A stretch of 24,810 bases of DNA from Pelomonas sp041914785 (GTDB lineage Bacteria > Pseudomonadota > Gammaproteobacteria > Burkholderiales > Burkholderiaceae_C), in assembly GCA_041914785.1 (NCBI GenBank), contig JAYSCT010000072.1, positions 1-24,810 on the forward strand, written 5' to 3'. The position numbers and the translations under genes are program-made. Below the pieces are notes generated by a model. It made no database searches and was not told the DNA's origin. It saw only the letters and a list, made by a program, of their open reading frames with translations. Of the stretch, positions 14,548-22,042 are shown piece by piece. Every line of letters starts with the position of its first letter. Position 1 is the stretch's first letter.

Positions 14548-14567
14548 CGGTAGGAAGCAGCCTACCG
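14548..14567. promoter_or_regulatory. Perfect dyad between tspO and the miniprotein gene, operator candidate
   Basis: CGGTAGG-N6-CCTACCG is a perfect 7-bp inverted repeat with a 6-base spacer, lying 81 bases upstream of the tspO ATG and 79 bases upstream of the 14647 start. Its near-central place in a divergent intergenic region and its length fit a homodimeric regulator. It does not match the PpsR TGT-N12-ACA pattern known for tspO in phototrophs. The regulator is unknown. Confidence 0.4.
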
Positions 14568-14610
14568 CGGCCTGCAGGGCCGTCCGACCGGCGCCCACCG
14601 CACCGCGGCC

Positions 14611-14616
14611 TAAAGT
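14611..14616 (+). promoter_or_regulatory. Candidate -10 element for the miniprotein gene
   Basis: TAAAGT, within CCTAAAGTGG, lies 30 bases upstream of the ATG at 14647 and would give a leader of roughly 24 bases containing the GGAGG ribosome site. No good -35 is visible. Similar CCTAGAGTG and CCTAGACTG strings precede the genes starting at 2718 and 19414. Confidence 0.3.
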
Positions 14617-14646
14617 GGCCCGACACATCACCAACACGGAGGCACC

Positions 14647-14820
14647 ATGTCGTTCGCCCTCTACATCCTGGGACTGGCGGTGCTGCTGGGCGGCATCGCG
14701 TGGGCACTGCTCACGGCGGGCCTGGCCGTCACCTACGTGGCCATCGCCTGCCTCATCGTCGCCGGCATCGGCATCATGACGGCCGTGTCGCGCACGCGCG
14801 CCAAAGACCCTCCGGCCTGA
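14647..14820 (+). CDS. 57-residue two-helix membrane miniprotein
   Basis: A short open frame with a strong ribosome site, GGAGG ending 4 bases before the ATG. It encodes 57 residues with two hydrophobic helices (about 4-24 and 27-47) joined by a turn (LLTAGLAVTY) and a short basic C-terminal tail, SRTRAKDPPA, predicted to face the cytoplasm. Third-codon positions are almost all G or C, like neighbouring genes, which supports real coding. I recall similar burkholderial hypothetical proteins, but the function is unknown. It could be a stress-related or subunit-like miniprotein. It is divergent from tspO. Confidence 0.7.
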   Translation: MSFALYILGLAVLLGGIAWALLTAGLAVTYVAIACLIVAGIGIMTAVSRTRAKDPPA

Positions 14821-14989
14821 GCCCCAGGCGCGCAAGCGCCCCAGACCCCACTCGCCAGCCGGGGCTGGCACCAGCATCAGCGCTGACGCCAGCGCCGCCG
14901 ATGCGCGCCGGCTGCCAGTCATCCGCTCCGGCCGGCCATTCGCCCGACACCGGGAGCGCCGGCAACACGGCGCGCGCAGGATGCACGAC
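14821..14989 (+). other. Intergenic stretch with several short hairpins before the signal peptidase gene
   Basis: Immediately after the miniprotein stop codon is GGCGC-GCAA-GCGCC (14827-14840), a 5-bp stem closed by a GNRA-type tetraloop. It is followed by GCCAGC-CGGG-GCTGGC (14854-14869) and the palindrome TCAGCGCTGA (14877-14886). None has a T-run, so intrinsic termination is not evident. They could stabilise the 3' end of the upstream message or structure the leader of the next gene. Confidence 0.3.
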
Positions 14990-15679
14990 ATGAACAAGCT
15001 CCTGCGCACCCTCAAGGCCAACCGTGGCTTCCTCGTGTTCCTGCTGGGTCTGGCGGTGTTCCGCACCGCCGTGGCGGACTGGAACCCCATCCCGACCGCG
15101 TCCATGCGGCCCACGCTGCTGGAGGGCGACGTGGTGCTCGTCAACCGGCTCGCCTACGACCTCAAGCTGCCGCTGACCGACGTGCCGCTGCTCCACCTCG
15201 GTGAGCCGCAGCGCGGCGACGTCGTCACGTTCCGCTCGCCCAAGGACGGCACGCGGCTCATCAAGCGCATCGTGGGCGTGCCGGGCGACCGTGTCGCGAT
15301 GCAGGGCGACGTCGTCGTGCTGAACGGCCAGCCGCTGGGCTATGCCGGCGCGCAGACGCACGGCGAGACGGTGGCCCCCGGCTGGGTGGTGGACGCCGTG
15401 CGCCAGACCGAGGACCTCGCCGGCCGCCCGCACGCCGTGCAATGGCTGCCGGCGCTGGCCGCGCGGCGCGACATGGCCGAGTTCACCGTGCCGCCGGGCC
15501 GCTACTTCATGCTGGGCGACAACCGCGACAACAGCGAGGACTCGCGCTTCATCGGCACCGTGCCGCGCGAACAGCTCATCGGCCGCGCCCACCATGTGCT
15601 GGTGGCGGCCGACTGGCTGGGCGAGGACGGCTGGCGCCTGGCGCCGCGGTTCGGCCGCTGGGCGACGGCGATCCGCTGA
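14990..15679 (+). CDS. Signal peptidase I (type I, S26 family) paralogue
   Basis: A 229-residue serine-lysine endopeptidase that removes Sec and Tat signal peptides on the outer face of the inner membrane. The nucleophile is Ser38 in PTASMRPTL, the general base Lys92 in GTRLIKRIVG, and box E is GDNRDNSEDSRFIG (176-189). It has one N-terminal membrane segment (about 11-29), whereas E. coli LepB has two. No lepA or rnc is next to it, so it is probably a second signal peptidase and not the housekeeping lepB; this is an inference from context. The ATG at 14990 is preferred over 14981 because AGGA lies 8 bases upstream of it. Confidence 0.9.
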   Translation: MNKLLRTLKANRGFLVFLLGLAVFRTAVADWNPIPTASMRPTLLEGDVVLVNRLAYDLKLPLTDVPLLHLGEPQRGDVVTFRSPKDGTRLIKRIVGVPGDRVAMQGDVVVLNGQPLGYAGAQTHGETVAPGWVVDAVRQTEDLAGRPHAVQWLPALAARRDMAEFTVPPGRYFMLGDNRDNSEDSRFIGTVPREQLIGRAHHVLVAADWLGEDGWRLAPRFGRWATAIR

Positions 15680-15684
15680 CGCCG

Positions 15685-15858
15685 ATGGTCTTCATCCGCC
15701 ATCCGCAGCCGGTCGTCGACCGGCGCCCCGTCGCGGAGCTCTCCGTGCGGTGCGAACCGCGTGGCCGCACGGCGCCGACCGTGCTCGTCGAGCGGCGCCC
15801 GCCCGAGGGCCAGGCGCCGCCGCCGTCACCTCGCCGCGTTGAGCCCGGCGCCCGGTGA
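15685..15858 (+). CDS. Possible 57-residue Arg/Pro-rich hypothetical protein
   Basis: An open frame starting 5 bases after the signal peptidase stop codon encodes 57 residues rich in Arg and Pro, with no hydrophobic segment and no recognisable motif. The composition is what random G+C-rich sequence would give, and no ribosome site stands out, so it may not be translated. Its stop codon lies inside the dyad at 15850-15872. Confidence 0.22.
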   Translation: MVFIRHPQPVVDRRPVAELSVRCEPRGRTAPTVLVERRPPEGQAPPPSPRRVEPGAR

Positions 15859-15872
15859 GGCCTTGACCGGGC
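15850..15872. terminator. Dyad between convergent genes, possible bidirectional terminator
   Basis: GCCCGGT-N9-ACCGGGC is a perfect 7-bp inverted repeat between the plus-strand signal peptidase unit and the end of the minus-strand envelope gene (stop at 15873). There is no T-run on either strand, so termination would have to be Rho-assisted or incomplete. Confidence 0.3.
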
Positions 15873-17078
15873 CTACAGCGGCACGTTCACCCGCACCACC
15901 GCGCCCAGCGCCCGCGCGTCGGCGGTGCGCGGGTTGCTGACGACCAGGCCGACGCTGAACCAGTCGTTGCCGGCGCTCAGGCCCAGCGCGGGGTTGCGCG
16001 CCGTCATCGACGCGCCGACCCAGTAGCCGCCATCGCCCAGCTGGCGCCGGCCGCCCAGTTCGACCTGCCGCACGCCGGCCTGCGACTGGCACAGCAGCTC
16101 GAGTTGCCACGCCGCCTGCTGCCAGCCGAGGCGGCCGACCCAGCGCGCCGCGGGGCGCAGGCGCAGGTCGGTGCGGCGGTCCTGCCCCTGCACGGCAGCG
16201 GCACCGTCGGCGTTGCCGATCAGCCGGCCCTCGCCGTCGTACAGGAAGCGGCCGACGCGCAGCGACTCGGGCATGTCGCGCCCGTCCAGCCGCGCGGCGA
16301 GGTCGAAGCCGGCCAGCTCCAGTTGCCAGTGCGGCGACAGCGTCCAGCGCGCGCCGAGGTCCAGCGCCCGGCCGTGGCCGCCGGGCCGTCCGTCGCGCAC
16401 GAAGGGGTTGAACCGGCTCGGATCGTCGGTGCGCATGCGGTTGCCGGCGCGCAGATGCTGGCCGTCGAACAGCATGCGGTCGGTCCCGGCCGGCGTGGCC
16501 GTGCCGCTGAAGGCTTCACGCAGCAGCTCGAGACGCGCCAGGTACTGCAGCGAGACGCCCACGTCCAGCTGCTGGCCCGCCGCCGGCGTCCAGCGCCAGC
16601 CGCGGCCGATGGCCAGGCCGCTGGCGCGCCAGAAATCCAGCCGGTAGTCGAGGCCGAAACGCTCGCCGCTGCCGGGGGGCTCGCCCCGGTTGAGCAGGCT
16701 GAGCAGGCGCACCGCGTCGGCACTGGCCTGCGCGACGCCGCCGCTGCGCGTCAACGCCTGCAGGCGCCAGCCGCCGGCCTCCACGCCGACGGCGGCCCTG
16801 GCGGCCAGCTGCGCGTGGTTGCTGCCATGGCGGCTGCGCGCGTCGCGTCCCCAGTCGTCGTCGTCCAGCCGCAGCAGCGCGGCGGGGTCGCTGAAGGCGT
16901 CGACCCCGGCCTGCGCCTGCAGGCGGATGCCGGCGGGCGCGATGCGGGCCGGGTTGTCGGCCAGCACGTCGGCCAGCGTGCCGGCCGCCGCCGGCACCGC
17001 CAGCGCGGCGGCCAGCAAGGCAAGGCCCCACGGCGCCAGGCGGCGCCCGCGGGACAGAAAAGGTGCAAGGGATGGCAT
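15873..17078 (-). CDS. Exported protein, probable outer-membrane beta-barrel, unknown function
   Basis: A 401-residue protein with a Sec signal peptide (n-region SRGRR, hydrophobic core about 16-28, cleavage near AAA-G at 32-33). The mature part is rich in alternating polar and hydrophobic strands with many aromatic and Gly residues (WRLQALTRSGGV, LDLGARWTLSPHWQLELAGF, RWVGRLGWQQAAWQLELL), the pattern of a beta-barrel. It ends in VVRVNVPL, not in the usual Phe. One Cys is seen. I do not recognise a family. The gene starts 16 bases after a strong intrinsic terminator on the same strand, so expression probably depends on read-through from the lipoprotein gene or on a promoter inside that region. 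Confidence 0.65.
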   Translation of the reverse strand: MPSLAPFLSRGRRLAPWGLALLAAALAVPAAAGTLADVLADNPARIAPAGIRLQAQAGVDAFSDPAALLRLDDDDWGRDARSRHGSNHAQLAARAAVGVEAGGWRLQALTRSGGVAQASADAVRLLSLLNRGEPPGSGERFGLDYRLDFWRASGLAIGRGWRWTPAAGQQLDVGVSLQYLARLELLREAFSGTATPAGTDRMLFDGQHLRAGNRMRTDDPSRFNPFVRDGRPGGHGRALDLGARWTLSPHWQLELAGFDLAARLDGRDMPESLRVGRFLYDGEGRLIGNADGAAAVQGQDRRTDLRLRPAARWVGRLGWQQAAWQLELLCQSQAGVRQVELGGRRQLGDGGYWVGASMTARNPALGLSAGNDWFSVGLVVSNPRTADARALGAVVRVNVPL

Positions 17079-17094
17079 GGCGTCACGTCGGTGG

Positions 17095-17124
17095 AAAAAA
17101 GGCCCGCGGCGGGTGCCGCGGGCC
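17095..17124 (-). terminator. Intrinsic terminator after the 751-residue lipoprotein gene
   Basis: On the minus strand a perfect 10-bp stem, GGCCCGCGGC/GCCGCGGGCC (17124-17101) with a 4-base loop, is followed directly by six T (17100-17095). This is a textbook Rho-independent terminator 35 bases after the lipoprotein stop codon. It lies between two same-strand genes and may act as an attenuator for the downstream one. Confidence 0.9.
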
Positions 17125-17158
17125 TCGCAGGACTTGCTGGCGTCGGTTGAGCCGGGGG

Positions 17159-19414
17159 TCAGCCCAGGCTCTCGGTCGTGCCGTCCTTGTAGTTGATCTG
17201 CGAGCCCGACACCGTGCCGACCTCCTGGTCGCCGGCCTTGATCGAGCCGGTCAGCTTGCCGTCGCTGCCGCGGGTGATCGTGGCGGTCACGGCCAGGCCG
17301 TTGCGGCTGGCGGTGATCGTCAGCGGGCCGTCCAGCACGCCGGCGGTGATCTTGGCCGCCAGGCTGACCTTGCGTTCGGTCGTGCCGCTCGTGAACTGCT
17401 GGGTGATCGTCACGTTGCTGACGTCCTTGCCCGCTTCCGGGCGGTCGGCGCCCACGGCCAGCTGCACCACGAGGCCCGCCTTGGTGGTGACCTTGGCGGC
17501 CAGTGACACGGAACCCGCGTCCAGGTTGCCCACGGTGTCGAGCTTGTTGACCTTGAGCGTGGCGTCGATGCTGGCCGTGTCACCCGCGGTGCCCACCACG
17601 GAGCCGGTGAACTTGGCGGTGACGGGCGTCGGCGTGGCGGCCTGCAGCGTTGCGGTGTCGCTCAGGTTCAACGCACCGGTCAGCGTGTAGTCGCCCACGG
17701 TGGCCTTCAAGCCAAGGTTGGCGACGACCGAGCTCTTGGCCTCGTCGACGGCGACCTTGGAGTCGGGCAGGAACTCGACCTTGGCCGTCTTGCCGCCCAC
17801 GGTGCGCACCATCGCGCCGCTGACGGTAGCGTCGGCGATGACGCCCGTGGTCAGCTCCGCGAGCGAGGCGTTGACGGTGAGGTCCAGGTCCTGCTTGTCG
17901 GTCGCCAGCGTGCGCATGCCGTAGGGCATCGCGCCCTTGATCGAGGCCTTGGCCATGGTCGCGGCCTGCGCGGTGGTCGGCTCGGCGACTTCGAAGTGCA
18001 TGACGCCGTCCTGCTCGGTGCCGAACGGCAGGTTGGTCACGTCGCCGTCGGCGAACGTGCCGTTGGTGGAGGCCTGGGCGAGCGCGTCCCAGTTGAAGTC
18101 GTTCGCGGTCGCGGCGCGCGTGAAGACCACGCGGAAGCGGCTCCACTCCAGCGGCTTGTCGGCGTTGCGGCCCTGGGCGCGGGCGTAGTTGCAGACGACG
18201 CGGGTCGTCTGTGCCGGCGCAGCGGTGTCGCTGAAGCAGTCCATGACCGGGCGGCTGCCCGTGCCGTAGAAGCGCTTGGTCCAGCCGACGGCCGTTGGCG
18301 CGCGCGACACCATGCCCGAGGTGTCGCCCTGCAGCAGCGACCACATGAAGGTGCCGCCCATGCTGAGCAGCTCATAGTGCTGGATGGCCAGGCGCGTGCT
18401 GTCGTCGACGGCCGTCACCGCGTCGGCGATCGCCTTGCCGGTGGCCTGGAGCTGGCCGTCGGCGATGCTGGCCGACAGCCGCACATCGGCGATGACGTCG
18501 CGCGCCGCCTTGATGCCGTTGGTGTTGGCGTCCGGCGCCTTGGGCGCCGTGACGATGTTGACGAGCTTGGCGGCGGCCTCGGCCTCGATGACCGCGGCGA
18601 CGTCGGGCTTGGCGAAGGTCTTGGCGGCGGCGGCCAGCATGTCGCCGTACTGGGTGGTCAGCTTGGCCACGTCGACCTTGCCGACGGCGCCGCCGCCGGT
18701 GCCCTTGCCGTCGAGCTTGCCGTCGGCGGCGAAGTCCTTGGCCAGCGCCGCGACGGCCTCGTGGGCGGGCACGCCGGCGTCGCCGCTGCCGGCCAGCACG
18801 GCCAGCACCAGTGCGTAGCGGCCGGCGTCGCTGTTGTCGGTGTTCTTGGCCGAGGCGTCCTTGATGAGGACCGGCGGCGTCAGCGCGTCGGCCAGGCCGA
18901 AGGCGGCGGCCACGGTCTTGTTGGCAGCGCCGATGGTGGCATCGGTGGCGGCGGCGATGCCGCCGGTGGCCGCCGCCAGCTGCTGCTTGGCCGCCTCGGT
19001 CAGCGGCGTCACGCCCACCAGGGCCGTGCCAGCCGGCGCCACGGCCGACAGCGTCTGCCCGGCGGGGAAGTTGACGTTGGTCTTGGTGTTCTCGTCGAAA
19101 TAGGTCACGCCCGCGCCGCCCTGCACGCTGACGACGACAGGACCGGTATGGCTGCCCAGGTCGATCTTGGCGACGCCGTTCGCGTCCACCGTGCCCCGCG
19201 CGATTTCCGTCGTGCCGTCGAGCTTGTAGGCCACCACCACGGTGCCGGCCGAGAACTGACCCAGCGACGGCGTGACGGTGATGGGGTTGGAGACGGCGAC
19301 CGGGCCCGGGCCGGGCGCGGTCGTGCTGTCGCTGCCACCGCCGCCGCAGGCGGTCAGGGCCAGTGCGCAAGCAATCACCAGCGCGTTGAACTGCAAAGGC
19401 TTTGATATCGTCAT
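17159..19414 (-). CDS. Large surface or periplasmic lipoprotein of unknown function
   Basis: A 751-residue predicted lipoprotein. The signal peptide ends in the lipobox LTAC with lipidated Cys23, followed by a GGGGSDS flexible linker, a common start for betaproteobacterial surface lipoproteins. Residues about 40-110 look like a small Ig-like or carboxypeptidase-regulatory-like strand domain (VAYKLDGTTEIARGTVDANG). About 115-370 is Ala/Lys-rich and mostly helical. About 371-500 is a globular part with Cys393 and Cys408, probably a disulfide. About 510-751 consists of repetitive beta strands (LTGALNLSDTATL, VTAKFTGSVVG, VSLAAKVTTKAG, KVSLAAKITAG). No catalytic motif is seen. AAGGA lies 7 bases before the ATG at 19414, and a -10-like TAGACT is at 19490-19485. 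Confidence 0.7.
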   Translation of the reverse strand: MTISKPLQFNALVIACALALTACGGGGSDSTTAPGPGPVAVSNPITVTPSLGQFSAGTVVVAYKLDGTTEIARGTVDANGVAKIDLGSHTGPVVVSVQGGAGVTYFDENTKTNVNFPAGQTLSAVAPAGTALVGVTPLTEAAKQQLAAATGGIAAATDATIGAANKTVAAAFGLADALTPPVLIKDASAKNTDNSDAGRYALVLAVLAGSGDAGVPAHEAVAALAKDFAADGKLDGKGTGGGAVGKVDVAKLTTQYGDMLAAAAKTFAKPDVAAVIEAEAAAKLVNIVTAPKAPDANTNGIKAARDVIADVRLSASIADGQLQATGKAIADAVTAVDDSTRLAIQHYELLSMGGTFMWSLLQGDTSGMVSRAPTAVGWTKRFYGTGSRPVMDCFSDTAAPAQTTRVVCNYARAQGRNADKPLEWSRFRVVFTRAATANDFNWDALAQASTNGTFADGDVTNLPFGTEQDGVMHFEVAEPTTAQAATMAKASIKGAMPYGMRTLATDKQDLDLTVNASLAELTTGVIADATVSGAMVRTVGGKTAKVEFLPDSKVAVDEAKSSVVANLGLKATVGDYTLTGALNLSDTATLQAATPTPVTAKFTGSVVGTAGDTASIDATLKVNKLDTVGNLDAGSVSLAAKVTTKAGLVVQLAVGADRPEAGKDVSNVTITQQFTSGTTERKVSLAAKITAGVLDGPLTITASRNGLAVTATITRGSDGKLTGSIKAGDQEVGTVSGSQINYKDGTTESLG

Positions 19415-19484
19415 CTTGTGTTCCTTGTTGAAACTTGCCCGCCCCGGCGAGGCTTGCGCCAAACGGCGGCCGCGAAGCGCAGAC

Positions 19485-19490
19485 AGTCTA
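19485..19490 (-). promoter_or_regulatory. Candidate -10 element of the large lipoprotein gene
   Basis: TAGACT, within CCTAGACTG on the minus strand, lies 70 bases upstream of the ATG at 19414, after the terminator of the preceding operon. It would give a leader of about 64 bases. No convincing -35 is seen, so this is tentative. Confidence 0.3.
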
Positions 19491-19536
19491 GGAACCGGTC
19501 TGAACGGAGCCGCGATCCCGCCGCCCCCCTGCCGTG

Positions 19537-19579
19537 AAAAACGAACGAGCCCTCGCACCGCGCCGCGATGCGAGGGCTC
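19537..19579 (-). terminator. Intrinsic terminator of the gspA-gspB operon
   Basis: On the minus strand an 11-bp perfect stem GAGCCCTCGCA/TGCGAGGGCTC (19579-19547) with an 11-base loop is followed by GTTCGTTTTT (T-run at 19541-19537). It lies 95 bases after the gspB stop codon. On the plus strand no T-run follows, so the signal is one-directional. Confidence 0.85.
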
Positions 19580-19673
19580 CAACTGTCGCGGAAAAGGTTC
19601 AACCGCCCGCGTCGACCGGCCGCGCAATCGGCGGCGTGTTCCTCAATCTTGTGGGGCGAGGCGGCCCCGCCGC

Positions 19674-20321
19674 TCAGACCGGCTGCCGGTAGCGCTGCCC
19701 CCTGAAGCGCAGCACCAGCTCGCGCGGGGCAATCTTCTCCAGCACCAGGTCGGCGCCGGGCTTGCCGCCCTCGCGCATGACCTCGCCGTTGATGATGACG
19801 AAGCGGCTGGCCGGGTCCTCCGAGTACACCGAGCCGCTGATGACCAGCTTGGGCAGCTCGCGGCGCACGCTCTCGGGCAGCTCGGCGAGCCGCGGGATGC
19901 GCGCTTCGACAGCCGGCACCGTAGGCGCTGGCGGCGGCGTGGGGGCCGGCGTGGCGGCCACGGGCACCGGCGGCGGCGCGGGCGGCAGATAGGGCGAGGC
20001 GGACGCCGGCGGGGCCGACGGCACCGGGGCGGGTGCGGGTGCAGGCAGCGCGACCGGCGCGGGCGCCGGGGCGGCAGGCAGCGGCGCGGCGGGCGGTGGT
20101 GGCGGCACGGCCGCGTCGCGCGGGGCACCGGCCCACCAGCTGCCGGCGCCGATGCCGGCCAGCAGCAGAAGGCCCGCGCCGGCCCAAGGCAGCCAGCGGC
20201 GCGACCGGGCGGCAGCCGCGGCGCCGGTCACCGGGGCCGTGCTGTGCAGGCCCGGCACCTGGCCGCGCTCGCGTTCGCGGTCGGCTTCGGCACGGCGCAG
20301 GGCGTCGAGGATGTAGGACAT
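19674..20321 (-). CDS. gspB: Type II secretion system assembly protein GspB
   Basis: A 215-residue bitopic inner-membrane protein. The N-terminus MSYILDALRRAEADRERERG is the hallmark of GspB/ExeB. A membrane segment (about 43-61) is followed by a long Pro/Ala-rich periplasmic spacer (68-140) that crosses the cell wall, and a C-terminal globular domain (about 141-215, with SGSVYSEDPASRFVIINGE) like that of other GspB proteins. With GspA it forms a peptidoglycan-binding complex that helps the secretin GspD reach and assemble in the outer membrane. It begins 15 bases after gspA. The rest of the gsp genes is not in this window, so the main cluster must be elsewhere if the system is complete. Confidence 0.88.
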   Translation of the reverse strand: MSYILDALRRAEADRERERGQVPGLHSTAPVTGAAAAARSRRWLPWAGAGLLLLAGIGAGSWWAGAPRDAAVPPPPPAAPLPAAPAPAPVALPAPAPAPVPSAPPASASPYLPPAPPPVPVAATPAPTPPPAPTVPAVEARIPRLAELPESVRRELPKLVISGSVYSEDPASRFVIINGEVMREGGKPGADLVLEKIAPRELVLRFRGQRYRQPV

Positions 20322-20336
20322 GGCGTTCTCTCGCGT

Positions 20337-21998
20337 TCAGCGTGCCGCGTCGAGGTGCGGCTCGGCCACGCCGGCCGCGCGGTTGATCTGCATCAGCGTG
20401 ACGGGGCCCACGCGGCCGTCGGGCTGCAGGCCCTGGCTGGCCTGCAAGGCCTGCACCTGGCGCGTCAGCTCGGCCACCGCGGGGCGCTGCGTCGGCGCCG
20501 GTGTGCCGGCGATGGCGGCCAGCTGCGCCGCCATCCAGTCGCGCAGCGGGCCCATGCTTTCGGCGCGGCTGGCGTAACCGGGGGGCACACGCCAGAAGGT
20601 CGTGAACTCGCCGCGCCAGGCCGGCGCCAGCTCGGCCAGCGCGACGCGGCGCGGCCGGCCGTCCACCAGCAGCGTGGCATGCGCGCCGTCCAGCCCCACC
20701 AACGCGGCCAAGGCCGGCGGCTGCCCGGGGCGCTGCAGCGTCAGCAGCACGGGGCGGTCCATCAGGCGGATCAGCGACAGGCTGCCGTTGCCGCTGCGGT
20801 AGCACTGCAGGCCGCGCTGCGCGGCGGTGGCGCAGGGGTCGGCCTGGGCCGGCAGCGGCAGGCCCCAGCGCTGGGCCAGCGCGGCCCAGGCGTCGCCGTC
20901 GCGCGGGGCCCAGTCGGCCAGCCGCAGCAGCTCGGGCGCGCTCGCGGCGGGCGCGGGCTGGGAGGCCGCACTGGCAGCAGGCGCGGCGGCCGAGGCTGCG
21001 CTGGCCGGCGCTGGAGCGGCGGAGGCCGCGGAGGCCGCTGCCGCCACGGCGGCCGCCTTCTGCGCCCGCCCGGCCTGCCAGTGCTGCTGCAGCGCCCAGG
21101 TCAGCCCCGCGCCGGCAATGGCCGCGGATGCCACCGCCATGCCGATGGCCGCCGGCCGCCACCTGTGCCGGCGGCGGCGCACGGGCCGGGTGTCGAACAC
21201 CTCGGCCGCGGCCTGGCGCACGATGGCAGCGCCCACCTGTGCCTGCCCGCCCGCGTAGCCGCCCAGCAGCGCGCGGTCGCACAGCAGGTTGATGCGGCGC
21301 GGCACGCCGCGCGTGAGCTGGTGGATGAGGCGCAGCGCCCGGCCGTCGAACGGCAGCGCGCCGGTGAGGCCGGCCACGGTGAGGCGGTGGCGGATGTACT
21401 GCGCCGTCTCGGCCTCGGACAGCGCGCCGAGGTGGAAGCGCGCGATGACGCGCTGCGCCAGCTGCTCCAGCTCGGGCCGCGCCAGCATGTCGCGCAGCTC
21501 CGGCTGGCCGATCAGCACCACCTGCAGCAGCTTGCGCTCGGCCGTCTCCAGGTTGGTCAGCAGGCGCAGCTGCTCCAGCACGTCGGCCGACAGGTTCTGC
21601 GCCTCGTCGATGATGAGCACGTTGTTGCGCCCGGCCGCGTGCTGGGCCAGCAGGAAGGCGTTCAGCGGGTCGACGTAGTCCTTCACCGTCAACGCGCCGG
21701 CCGGCACGGCCACGTGGAACTCGTCGCAGATCGCCTGCAGCAGCTCGTGGACGGTGAGCTTGGGGTTGAAGATGTAGGCGACGTTGCAGTTCGCCGGAAT
21801 CTGCTCCAGGAAGCAGCGGCACACGGTGGTCTTGCCGGCGCCGATCTCGCCAGTCAGCAGCACGAAGCCGCCGCCGCCGTCCAGGCCGTACAGCAGGTGG
21901 GCCAGCGCCTCGCGGTGGCGCTCGCTCATGAACAGGTAGTGCGGGTCCGGCGCGATCGAGAACGGCGCTTGCCGCAGGCCGAAGAAGGTCGCGTACAT
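20337..21998 (-). CDS. gspA: Type II secretion system AAA+ ATPase GspA (ExeA)
   Basis: A 553-residue inner-membrane ATPase. Residues 1-270 form a cytoplasmic AAA+ domain: the start MYATFFGLRQAPFSIAPDP typical of ExeA, Walker A GEIGAGKTT (50-58), Walker B VLIIDEAQ (127-134), and a sensor block RGVPRRINLLCDRALL (230-245). A membrane segment (about 283-303) is followed by an Ala/Pro/Ser spacer (312-354). The periplasmic part has a C39-peptidase-like region (about 405-475) without an obvious catalytic Cys, and a peptidoglycan-binding repeat (about 510-545, LQPDGRVGPVTLMQINR). The ATG at 21998 is chosen because the family motif begins there; an upstream ATG at 22052 would overlap the divergent gene. 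No Shine-Dalgarno is present; TATCCT (22012-22007) ends 8 bases before the ATG. Confidence 0.92.
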   Translation of the reverse strand: MYATFFGLRQAPFSIAPDPHYLFMSERHREALAHLLYGLDGGGGFVLLTGEIGAGKTTVCRCFLEQIPANCNVAYIFNPKLTVHELLQAICDEFHVAVPAGALTVKDYVDPLNAFLLAQHAAGRNNVLIIDEAQNLSADVLEQLRLLTNLETAERKLLQVVLIGQPELRDMLARPELEQLAQRVIARFHLGALSEAETAQYIRHRLTVAGLTGALPFDGRALRLIHQLTRGVPRRINLLCDRALLGGYAGGQAQVGAAIVRQAAAEVFDTRPVRRRRHRWRPAAIGMAVASAAIAGAGLTWALQQHWQAGRAQKAAAVAAAASAASAAPAPASAASAAAPAASAASQPAPAASAPELLRLADWAPRDGDAWAALAQRWGLPLPAQADPCATAAQRGLQCYRSGNGSLSLIRLMDRPVLLTLQRPGQPPALAALVGLDGAHATLLVDGRPRRVALAELAPAWRGEFTTFWRVPPGYASRAESMGPLRDWMAAQLAAIAGTPAPTQRPAVAELTRQVQALQASQGLQPDGRVGPVTLMQINRAAGVAEPHLDAAR

Positions 21999-22006
21999 GG
22001 GGCGGC

Positions 22007-22036
22007 AGGATAACCAGGGCCGCGAGCGTCCATACT
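22007..22036. promoter_or_regulatory. Overlapping divergent -10 elements of gspA and the dehydrogenase gene
   Basis: The 44-base gap between the divergent starts holds TATCCT on the minus strand (22012-22007, 8 bases before the gspA ATG) and CATACT on the plus strand (22031-22036, 6 bases before the dehydrogenase ATG). Neither gene has a Shine-Dalgarno. If both hexamers are used, the two polymerase footprints overlap and would exclude each other, and both messages would be nearly leaderless. This is inferred from spacing only. Confidence 0.3.
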
Positions 22037-22042
22037 GGGCGC

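Noticed and set aside
17996..19405. 469-residue plus-strand frame opposite the large lipoprotein
   Set aside because: Antisense to a gene with a lipobox, ribosome site and terminator. Composition is that of a shadow frame.
19272..22013. 913-residue plus-strand frame across gspA-gspB
   Set aside because: Antisense shadow of two recognised genes, with low-complexity Arg/Gly/His stretches and a crossing of the intrinsic terminator.
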